Positions 1 through 4,982 of a DNA stretch of 8,248 nucleotides are shown here, piece after piece. Made by a program: the position numbers and the translations under genes. The DNA is taken from positions 12,510-20,757 of the forward strand of contig JAKABL010000006.1 in assembly GCA_021801885.1 (NCBI GenBank). The letters run 5' to 3'. Position 1 is the first letter of the stretch. Each line of letters starts with the position of its first letter. Source of the DNA: a bacterium (GTDB lineage: Bacteria; Patescibacteriota; Minisyncoccia; UBA6257; 2-01-FULL-56-20). The notes beneath the pieces were generated by a model. The model did no database searches. It saw only the letters and a list, made by a program, of their open reading frames with translations, and was not told the DNA's origin.

Positions 1-41
1 CGCCACGCATAAGCAATGTACCCACGCCTGTCATTTCATCG

Positions 42-75
42 AGGCCGTCCTTACGGGGGCGGCCTTAGCTTTTAC
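42..75 (+). terminator. Intrinsic terminator of an upstream gene outside the window
   Basis: Positions 42-51 (AGGCCGTCCT) pair with 56-65 (GGGGCGGCCT) in a 10-bp stem with two G-T wobbles and a 4-nt loop. The stem is followed by TAGCTTTTAC, a short and imperfect T-tract. It probably ends a plus-strand transcript from the left. I cannot identify that upstream gene: a TAA at 10-12 would close one frame, but only three codons are visible. The stem is strong and the T-tract is weak, so termination efficiency is uncertain. Confidence 0.55.
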
Positions 76-98
76 CCCTTTCCTTTTGCTGCTAGAAT
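71..98 (+). promoter_or_regulatory. Extended -10 promoter for the gtrA-dedA pair
   Basis: TAGAAT (93-98) matches five of six bases of the TATAAT -10 box and is preceded by TGC, giving an extended -10 element (TGCTAGAAT, 90-98). A -35-like TTTACC (71-76) lies 16 bp upstream. Transcription would start near 105 and leave a leader of about 36 nt before the ATG at 141. That leader is pyrimidine-rich and has no SD site. The promoter directly follows the terminator, as expected for a new transcription unit. Confidence 0.5.
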
Positions 99-140
99 GA
101 ATTTCCACCCCTTTAACCGTTTCCTCTATTCGACTTTTCT

Positions 141-809
141 ATGAATTCCGCATCACGCCGCGCCAAGGATTATCGCATGGCGCTCGCCGTAGGGTTCGCG
201 TCCGCCGTACTCTGGTTCTTTGTACTCCAACGTCTTGTGCTCGCAGGGAGCGAGCGCGATGCCATCCTTGCCGTTCTCCCGCTCGCGTTCTTCTTTACGG
301 CCGTCATTGCCCACCGTTTTTTCCGTACCGGGGCCGCCGGCCGCGCATTCCATAAAGGTGCAAAATTTCTCATGGTGGGCGTGATGAACACGGGAATCGA
401 TTTCTTTGTGTTCAATGCACTCATCGCGGTGACCCGGCTCGATGTGGGATTTTCCGTCGTTCTGTTCAAATCGCTATCGTTCCTTTGCGCCCTTGTGAAC
501 AGTTATGAGCTCAATCGCGCGTGGACGTTCGGCGGCGAGACCGTTCCTCGGCGGACCGCGAAGGAATTCGGGCGGTTTGCCGCCGTGACGGTCGTGGGAT
601 TTTTCGTGAATGTGGGTACGGTGGCGGCCGTCGTGGGGCTTGCATCTCCGGGAGCCGGCCTTTCGCAGGTCCGATGGGACAACGTCGCCGCCGTCATCGC
701 CACGCTCGTGAGTCTCGCATGGAATTTTGCGGGATATTCATGGTTCGTCTTCACTGCCCCGTCGCAGGATCGCAGAGAAACCCTTCATCCTTTGCCCGAT
801 GTCGTTTAA
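141..809 (+). CDS. GtrA-family membrane protein with extra N-terminal membrane segments
   Basis: GtrA proteins are small polytopic membrane proteins implicated in flipping polyprenyl-phosphate-linked sugars for surface glycan modification. The GtrA domain spans about residues 74-206 of 222. It has four hydrophobic segments and family-typical stretches: KFLMVGVMNTGIDFFVFN (75-92), NSYELNRAWTF (120-130) and a final WNFAGYSWFVF (194-204). Typical GtrA proteins are about 120-150 residues. Here about 70 residues are added in front, with two more hydrophobic stretches (roughly 13-35 and 41-57), suggesting six membrane segments. The ATG at 141 has no SD site. The 3' end overlaps the DedA gene by 11 nt, so the two are probably co-translated. 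The family call is firm; the substrate cannot be deduced. Confidence 0.85.
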   Translation: MNSASRRAKDYRMALAVGFASAVLWFFVLQRLVLAGSERDAILAVLPLAFFFTAVIAHRFFRTGAAGRAFHKGAKFLMVGVMNTGIDFFVFNALIAVTRLDVGFSVVLFKSLSFLCALVNSYELNRAWTFGGETVPRRTAKEFGRFAAVTVVGFFVNVGTVAAVVGLASPGAGLSQVRWDNVAAVIATLVSLAWNFAGYSWFVFTAPSQDRRETLHPLPDVV

Positions 810-1419
810 TCTCACCGCCATCGTCATTTATATCATCAAGACGTTCGGCTATGCCGGCGTCAGTATCATCGTGTTCGCCGAATCGGGACTCCTTCTCGGA
901 TTTATTTTGCCGGGGGACAGCCTCATCTTTGTGGGCGGGCTCCTTGCGGCACAGGGGTATTTCAGTCTTCCCGTGCTTCTCGTCGTTGCCATCGTTTCCG
1001 CGATCGTGGGCGACAACGTGGGGTATCTCATCGGTACGCGGCTTGGGCGCCGCGTGTTCGAAGAACGCAACACGTTCATTTTCAACCCCGACAATCTCCA
1101 TAAGACCGAAGCGTTCTTTGCGCGCTATGGCAGAGCGACGTTCATCATCCAGCGCTTCGTTCCCATTATACGTGCGTTTGCGCCGCTCCTCGCCGGCGTC
1201 GGAAAGATGACCTATCGGTTCTTCTTCTGGGCGGATCTCGTGGGATGCATCCTTTGGGGCGGCAGTGTCACGCTTCTCGGATATTATCTCGGCGCGACCA
1301 TTCCCGGGGTCGATCACTATCTCCTTCCCGCAGTGGTCATCGTGGTGATCCTTTCGCTCATTCCCACGTTCCTCACCACGTACCGGGCCCGCCGCCGTGC
1401 ACGTTCCCGCACGCGCTGA
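799..1419 (+). CDS. DedA-family (SNARE-associated / VTT domain) membrane protein
   Basis: DedA proteins are inner-membrane proteins needed for envelope homeostasis; some recycle undecaprenyl phosphate across the membrane. I chose the ATG at 799 (206 aa) because the family core begins soon after it; an upstream in-frame ATG at 727 lies deep inside the GtrA gene. Visible hallmarks are Glu28 followed by FILPGD with Asp40, GDNVGYLIGTRLG (71-83), RFVPIIRAFAPLLAG with Arg119 and Arg125, and a hydrophobic C-terminal helix (about 175-193) ending in a basic tail. The spacing of Glu28, Asp40, Arg119 and Arg125 is the same as that of the essential E39, D51, R130 and R136 of E. coli YqjA as I recall them, so the protein is probably functional. 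The gene overlaps the GtrA gene by 11 nt and has no SD site, which suggests translational coupling. Confidence 0.92.
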   Translation: MSFNLTAIVIYIIKTFGYAGVSIIVFAESGLLLGFILPGDSLIFVGGLLAAQGYFSLPVLLVVAIVSAIVGDNVGYLIGTRLGRRVFEERNTFIFNPDNLHKTEAFFARYGRATFIIQRFVPIIRAFAPLLAGVGKMTYRFFFWADLVGCILWGGSVTLLGYYLGATIPGVDHYLLPAVVIVVILSLIPTFLTTYRARRRARSRTR

Positions 1420-1502
1420 GGCTCGCGCAGCACCGGTTCTTTTATAGTCGGCCGTCATCGTGCCGCGCAACCCCACATTTTCCTTGGAAACGCAGGTATT
1501 GT

Positions 1503-1531
1503 TTGCGGAGGAACGCCCCGCGGCCTACAAT
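1503..1531 (+). promoter_or_regulatory. Putative dcd promoter placing the mRNA start at the ATG
   Basis: TACAAT (1526-1531) matches five of six bases of the -10 consensus and is preceded at 17 bp by a weak TTGCGG (1503-1508). Only eight bases separate it from the dcd ATG at 1540, so transcription would start at or within a couple of bases of the start codon and give a leaderless mRNA. No convincing SD site lies before the ATG. The same layout recurs in front of pilN. Confidence 0.45.
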
Positions 1532-1539
1532 GAAGAGCA

Positions 1540-2133
1540 ATGATCCTCTCCGACCGTGACATCAAAAAGGCGATCGCGGAAGGTCGCATTACGATCGATC
1601 CGATGTTTCCGGACGCCATCCAGCCCGCATCGGTGGACCTCCATCTCGGCGCGGAATTTCTGGTGTTCACCACGCAGAAGTTCGTCTGCATCGATCCGAA
1701 AGAGCCCATCGACGATATGATGGAGCACGTCCGCATCGATGAGACGCGGCAGTTCGTCCTCCATCCGGGCGAGTTCGCGCTCGGCATGATGTACGAGAAG
1801 ACGGGCGTGGCGGACGACATGGTGGGGCGCCTCGAAGGGAAGTCGTCGCTCGGGCGCATCGGCCTCCTCATCCACGCGACGGCTGGGTATCTCGATCCGG
1901 GGAACGACCTCAATATGACGCTCGAGCTCCACAATGTTTCGCCGCTTCCGATCAAGCTTTATTACAAAATGCCGATCGCACAGATGTCCTACATGCCGCT
2001 TTCCTCGCCTGCGGAGCGGGCCTACGGCAAAGCGGAGCTCGGCAGCAAGTATTACGGCGCCACGCAACCACAGGCTTCCCAATACTGGAAGAACTTTGCG
2101 CGCAACAACGGCTGGATGCATTTCGAAAAATAG
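1540..2133 (+). CDS. dcd: dCTP deaminase, probably bifunctional deaminase/dUTPase
   Basis: Dcd is a cytosolic trimeric enzyme that deaminates dCTP to dUTP; bifunctional members also hydrolyse dUTP to dUMP for thymidylate synthesis. The 197-residue protein opens with the typical MILSDRDIKKAI and contains GRLEGKSSLGRIGLLIHATAG (from Gly96) and LDPG (118-121). Catalytic Glu129 sits in TLELHN, and Ser102, Arg106 and Ala115 fall at the positions I recall for the Mycobacterium tuberculosis bifunctional enzyme. The HxTAGxxDPG stretch and the C-terminal GSKYYGATQPQAS resemble that enzyme (HSTAGFIDPG, GSKYQGQRGPTPS) more than E. coli Dcd (HVTAHRIDPG). The C-terminal stretch is normally a lid over the nucleotide. 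The start codon has no SD site but follows a -10 box. tmk follows after 43 nt. Confidence 0.93.
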   Translation: MILSDRDIKKAIAEGRITIDPMFPDAIQPASVDLHLGAEFLVFTTQKFVCIDPKEPIDDMMEHVRIDETRQFVLHPGEFALGMMYEKTGVADDMVGRLEGKSSLGRIGLLIHATAGYLDPGNDLNMTLELHNVSPLPIKLYYKMPIAQMSYMPLSSPAERAYGKAELGSKYYGATQPQASQYWKNFARNNGWMHFEK

Positions 2134-2163
2134 GGTATGCTGGCGGCAGAATCATTGTTCCTA

Positions 2164-2169
2164 AGGAGG
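2164..2169 (+). promoter_or_regulatory. Strong Shine-Dalgarno site of tmk
   Basis: AGGAGG (inside TAAGGAGGT, 2162-2170) lies 7 nt before the tmk ATG at 2177. It is the only full SD site in front of any gene in the window, and it fixes the tmk start. Its presence implies that the host ribosome keeps a normal anti-SD tail. Confidence 0.9.
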
Positions 2170-2176
2170 TGCCAGG

Positions 2177-2830
2177 ATGGCATCGGGATATTTCGTACTC
2201 GAAGGATGTGATGCCGCGGGCAAATCGACGCAGATTAGGCTGCTTGCGGCGCTGCTTGAAGCGCGGGGATACGCCGTGACGGTCGTTCGGGAACCGGGCG
2301 GCACGAGGCTCGGCGACCGTATCCGGGCCATGCTCCTCGCGCGCGACGACGATGAGCGCGTGGAGCCATTCACGAGCCTCCTCCTCTTCAATGCGTCGCG
2401 TTGCCAATTGATCGAGGGGATCGTAAAGCCCGCGCTCCGTGAGGGGCGCATCGTACTGTCGGATCGATCATTCATTTCGACGCTTGCCTATCAGGCGTGC
2501 GCCGAAGGGGTCGATCCCTTGTTTGCACGGGAACTTTGCCTCCGTGCGATCGGTGGTGCGATGCCCGATAAAGTCTTCTTCCTCGACATCTCCGTCGAAG
2601 AGACCGGGAGACGCATCGCCGCATCTCGAGGAACCTTCGAGGAGAAGGATTCCCGGTATGACCTCAGAGCAGCGGCATTCCACGCCAAGGTCCGCGAAGG
2701 CTATCGCGCGCAGGCGGCGGCGTTTCCCGGACTGATCGAAACGATCGACGGGGGAGCGTCCGTGGAGAAAATTACGGAGCTGCTTTCCACGGCGATCCTC
2801 GCCCATGTGACCAAAACGGCATTTCCATGA
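2177..2830 (+). CDS. tmk: Thymidylate kinase
   Basis: Tmk phosphorylates dTMP to dTDP using ATP, an essential cytosolic step of dTTP synthesis. The 217-residue length fits the family. In order, the protein shows a P-loop GCDAAGKST (10-18), the dTMP-binding REPGGTRLGDRIR (38-50), LLFNASRCQ with Arg75 (69-77), and the signature SDRSFISTLAYQ (95-106), in which Ser replaces the usual aromatic after DR. An arginine/glutamate-rich lid follows at roughly 149-165. The P-loop has Ala where a Gly is more usual; this looks tolerable. The start is fixed by the SD site. It follows dcd by 43 nt, so deamination of dCTP (and possibly dUTP hydrolysis) is coupled genetically to dTMP phosphorylation. The last codons and the stop lie inside the terminator stem-loop. 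Confidence 0.96.
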   Translation: MASGYFVLEGCDAAGKSTQIRLLAALLEARGYAVTVVREPGGTRLGDRIRAMLLARDDDERVEPFTSLLLFNASRCQLIEGIVKPALREGRIVLSDRSFISTLAYQACAEGVDPLFARELCLRAIGGAMPDKVFFLDISVEETGRRIAASRGTFEEKDSRYDLRAAAFHAKVREGYRAQAAAFPGLIETIDGGASVEKITELLSTAILAHVTKTAFP

Positions 2831-2844
2831 AATGCCGTTTTTTT
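2813..2844 (+). terminator. Strong intrinsic terminator of the dcd-tmk unit
   Basis: AAAACGGCATTT (2813-2824) pairs perfectly over 12 bp with AAATGCCGTTTT (2830-2841) around a 5-nt loop, CCATG, and the T-run extends to 2844. The tmk stop codon (2828-2830) spans the loop and the first base of the 3' arm, so the left arm encodes the last residues of Tmk. On the minus strand the stem is also followed by four T, so it could work in both directions, although no minus-strand gene ends here. Confidence 0.95.
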
Positions 2845-2854
2845 ATCCGAACTT

Positions 2855-2882
2855 TTGACCTCTCCCGGCAACGTACTATAAT
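2855..2882 (+). promoter_or_regulatory. Near-consensus sigma-70 promoter of the sigma-factor operon
   Basis: TTGACC (2855-2860, five of six consensus bases) and a perfect TATAAT (2877-2882) are separated by 16 bp, giving the strongest promoter in the window. It lies 10 nt after the tmk terminator. Transcription would start at about 2889-2890, directly at the ATG of a tiny leader ORF and just before a terminator-like hairpin. It matches the housekeeping consensus, so autoregulation by the encoded sigma factor is not evident from the sequence. Confidence 0.88.
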
Positions 2883-2889
2883 AAAAGGG

Positions 2890-2904
2890 ATGATGCCCTG
2901 GTGA
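2890..2904 (+). CDS. Candidate four-residue leader ORF (Met-Met-Pro-Trp)
   Basis: ATG ATG CCC TGG TGA begins 7 nt after the -10 box, at the predicted transcription start, so it could be translated from a leaderless 5' end. It covers the left arm and loop of the following hairpin and ends exactly where the right arm begins. A ribosome on it would cover the left arm and stop the hairpin from forming. It is in frame with the sigma ORF, separated by its TGA. With only four codons the ORF could be chance, and its translation is inferred from position alone. Confidence 0.3.
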   Translation: MMPW

Positions 2905-2915
2905 AGGGCTTTTTT
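2895..2915 (+). terminator. Terminator-like hairpin in the sigma-factor leader (possible attenuator)
   Basis: GCCCT (2895-2899) pairs with AGGGC (2905-2909) around the loop GGTGA, followed directly by six T (2910-2915). The form is that of an intrinsic terminator, but the stem is only 5 bp and it begins about 6 nt after the predicted transcription start. The right arm contains the SD-like AAGGG, 8 nt before the ATG at 2917, so the hairpin could also hide a ribosome site. An alternative weak pairing of AGGG (2886-2889) with CCCT (2896-2899) would exclude it, but only in transcripts that start upstream. Confidence 0.55.
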
Positions 2916-2916
2916 C

Positions 2917-3576
2917 ATGCAAGACCCCCTCCGTAACCTATTGACCTATCCAGCGTTTTCTATGATGAACGGCGAGAACGATAACGAACGAAGTGTCGTC
3001 CAGAGAGCCGTTAAGGGCGATTCCTCGGCCTTTGGCGCCCTTTATGACCGGTACCAGCCGATGATCTATCGGTTTGTGCTCATCAAAGTGGGGCGTCGTG
3101 AGGAGGCCGAGGACATCACCCATCAGGTGTTCCTTTCGGCATGGCAGAACGTCGCGGGTTACCGGCATCGCGGACATCCGTTCTCGAGCTGGCTCTATCA
3201 GATCGCGCGCAACCAGGTGATCGATCATTACCGCGAGCATGCGCGCCGTCACGATGTGAGCATTGATAAGACCGACCCCGAGGCATTTGCGGTCGCGGGA
3301 GACCACGAGGCGAGTCTCGGTACGAAACTTGCGCTCGAGAAGGTCCGCTCCGCAGTGGGACGTCTCAAGCCGGACTATCAGGACGTGATCATTCTGCGGT
3401 TCGTGGAGGACATGTCCCTCAAGGAAACGGCCGCCGCGCTCCGCAAGACCGAGGGTGCCATAAAGCTCGCCCAGCATCGCGCGATCCGCGAACTGAAGCG
3501 CGCGCTCGGTGACGAACCCTCCATCTCGTTCGATTCCCTGACCGTATCATTTGACGATTCCGATGAAGATCTCTGA
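2917..3576 (+). CDS. Sigma-70-family (ECF-like) RNA polymerase sigma factor
   Basis: The protein redirects RNA polymerase to a set of promoters. Region 2 spans about residues 27-110: the opening VVQRAVKGDSSAFGALYDRY (27-46), the core-binding EEAEDITHQVFLSAW (62-76), and the promoter-melting and -10-reading FSSWLYQIARNQVIDHYRE (89-107). A variable linker (about 111-136) follows, then region 4 (about 137-197) with LKPDYQDVIILRF and a helix-turn-helix, MSLKETAAALRKTEGAIKLA. No region 1.1 or region 3 is visible, which fits the ECF layout. An acidic tail (198-219) is extra. Three in-frame ATGs are possible (2917, 2962, 2965). Starting at 2962 or 2965 would give the usual short ECF N-terminus, whereas 2917 has an SD-like AAGGG and lies just after a U-tract. 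The gene overlaps the next one by 14 nt. Confidence 0.93.
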   Translation: MQDPLRNLLTYPAFSMMNGENDNERSVVQRAVKGDSSAFGALYDRYQPMIYRFVLIKVGRREEAEDITHQVFLSAWQNVAGYRHRGHPFSSWLYQIARNQVIDHYREHARRHDVSIDKTDPEAFAVAGDHEASLGTKLALEKVRSAVGRLKPDYQDVIILRFVEDMSLKETAAALRKTEGAIKLAQHRAIRELKRALGDEPSISFDSLTVSFDDSDEDL

Positions 3577-4060
3577 CCTTTTTGCACAATTCAGGCGCAT
3601 CGAACCCGACCCGCACTATACGGAACATTCCCGGCGGGAAGTTTTGACGTCGCCGCAGCATGGTCCCACGATACGCGCACAGGGCGTCATGGTATTTTTC
3701 CGTACGCTCGAAAGCGGGGTCGCGCTCGTGCTCGCGGGATTCTTCATTGTGCTTGCCATGGGAGGATTTTCCGGCACCAAGCTCGAGCCGGTCCAGTATG
3801 CGGTGATCGATCCCTCCGGCCTTCAGGCCGAAGCGCAGGCCATCGATATCCAGATCAAGCTTGCGAATCTCGATTATTCGGAGGTGACCTCCACGATGTC
3901 GTCTACCGCTGCGCGTGCCGCGGTCATGATGCGCGCGAGCACTCTCGCCGGAGCCGCATCCTCATCGACGGCCTCATCGACGGCCCCGGGGGCGAATGGT
4001 TCGTCCACCGCATCGACGACGCTCACGGTCGACCAGGCGCTCCAGGCGCTTTCCCAATAA
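3563..4060 (+). CDS. One-pass membrane protein, candidate anti-sigma factor
   Basis: I do not recognise the family. I chose the ATG at 3563 (165 aa); a TTG four codons upstream is possible. The protein has a charged cytoplasmic N-terminus (1-45, rich in Arg, His and Glu), one hydrophobic segment at about 51-69 and an external C-terminal part ending in a Ser/Thr/Ala-rich low-complexity stretch (about 125-155). It overlaps the sigma gene by 14 nt and shares its promoter, the usual place for an anti-sigma factor, and its one-pass layout also fits. The N-terminus has no cysteines, so it is not a zinc-type (HxxxCxxC) anti-sigma domain, and 45 residues is short for one. An unrelated envelope protein is the alternative. 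Confidence 0.7.
   Translation: MKISDLFAQFRRIEPDPHYTEHSRREVLTSPQHGPTIRAQGVMVFFRTLESGVALVLAGFFIVLAMGGFSGTKLEPVQYAVIDPSGLQAEAQAIDIQIKLANLDYSEVTSTMSSTAARAAVMMRASTLAGAASSSTASSTAPGANGSSTASTTLTVDQALQALSQ
3961..3984 (+). repeat. Tandem 12-bp repeat (2 copies) in the candidate anti-sigma gene
   Basis: CTCATCGACGGC occurs twice back to back and encodes two Ser-Ser-Thr-Ala units (residues 134-141) in the low-complexity tail. The unit is a multiple of three, so slippage would change linker length without breaking the frame. Confidence 0.9.
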
Positions 4061-4091
4061 TCCGACCATTTTCATATTCTCACCTCCACCC

Positions 4092-4970
4092 ATGATCCTT
4101 ATGCCGAAACCGACCAAAAGTGCGTTGATCGCCGCCGCGGTCTTTTTGGGAGGAGCATATTTCCTTTCGGGCACCGTCGCCCTGGCGGCCACCGCCACGT
4201 CTTCCGCGGCGTCCGCGCAAGGAGCGGGCGGTGCAACGACCCCGGTGGCGGCAACGACCACCGTTTCGTCTTCATCCATTCCGCTCGTTGATACATGCGG
4301 CATTTCCAAGAGCGACATTGCCGCGATCGCGGCGATCCAGGCCGATCCTTCGCTCAGTGCTTCCGAGGAAGTCGTGAAGGAGCTTGCACTCCGCAAGCAG
4401 CTCATCACTGCGGTGATCTCTTGTGCGCAGGGCGAAGTCGCGACGCTGCGCACCAGCGTGAAAGGCGCCCCTGATGCGGGAAGTGCAGGAGAAGCGATCC
4501 GATCGTCGCTCAATGGACGCCTCGATGATGCGGCGAACTTCTATACATTGGAGCTCGGCAAACTGGACAACGCCGGCATCGCCGGCACCAAAGCCATTGC
4601 CGCCGAGGTGCTTTCCTGGAGACAGGGTACGTTCGCACCGCTTGTCGGGCAGACCAATGACTATGTGCTGTGGGCCGGCAATCAGTCGCTTTTCTCCACT
4701 GCCGCGACCCGTATGGCGGAGACCCAGCAGGCAGTGTCGTTCCTCGAGAACGCTTCGGCGAACTCCTCGCTTTCGAACGCGTTCAATGCCGCATATGCGT
4801 CCTTTGAGACCGCGCAAGCGGACAACGCCGCGGCGCAGTCAGCCCTCCAGCAATCCCTTCCTCCCGACGAGACCCTCGGTCTCATCAAGAAGTCGCTCGA
4901 TGCATTGCAGAGCACCTATAAGCAGTTCTTTACGCTGAGCACCATCATTCAAGCGCTGTTACCCCAGTAG
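4092..4970 (+). CDS. Secreted two-cysteine helical protein of unknown function
   Basis: I do not recognise the family. Starting at ATG 4092 (292 aa; ATG 4101 is equally plausible), it has a clear signal peptide: a lysine-bearing N-terminus (MILMPKPTK), a hydrophobic core (about 10-28) and a likely cleavage after ALA (30-32). A Ser/Thr/Ala/Gly-rich linker (33-62) follows, then a mostly helical domain (about 67-292) with regularly spaced Ala, Leu and Gln. Cys69 (VDTCGISKSD) and Cys111 (VISCAQGE) are the only cysteines and could form a disulfide outside the cell. The start has no SD site. It lies 31 nt after the candidate anti-sigma gene on the same strand, with no terminator between, so it is probably the third gene of the sigma operon. 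No obvious terminator separates its end from the convergent comF. Confidence 0.8.
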   Translation: MILMPKPTKSALIAAAVFLGGAYFLSGTVALAATATSSAASAQGAGGATTPVAATTTVSSSSIPLVDTCGISKSDIAAIAAIQADPSLSASEEVVKELALRKQLITAVISCAQGEVATLRTSVKGAPDAGSAGEAIRSSLNGRLDDAANFYTLELGKLDNAGIAGTKAIAAEVLSWRQGTFAPLVGQTNDYVLWAGNQSLFSTAATRMAETQQAVSFLENASANSSLSNAFNAAYASFETAQADNAAAQSALQQSLPPDETLGLIKKSLDALQSTYKQFFTLSTIIQALLPQ

Positions 4971-4982
4971 GGCTCCGTGCGT

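Noticed and set aside
727..798. Longer DedA ORF starting at ATG 727
   Set aside because: The extra 24 residues lie deep within the GtrA gene, are not hydrophobic or family-like, and the ATG at 799 gives a normal DedA N-terminus.
1405..1445. Terminator after dedA (GC-rich stretch followed by TTCTTTTA)
   Set aside because: Only 4-bp pairings can be drawn and they are not adjacent to the T-rich stretch.
751..1476. Long minus-strand open frame opposite dedA
   Set aside because: It has a very charged, low-complexity translation with no family features and mirrors a well-supported gene; it is a codon-bias shadow, as are the other antisense frames.
1479..1490. Dyad TTTCC-TT-GGAAA upstream of the dcd promoter
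   Set aside because: Short arms and a position well upstream of the -35; such dyads are common by chance. It could be an operator but nothing else supports it.
2890..2967. UGA at 2902-2904 read through (selenocysteine or glycine recoding), giving a longer sigma factor from ATG 2890
   Set aside because: TGA acts as a true stop for several genes here, no SECIS-like stem starts just after it, and the ORF has good starts downstream.
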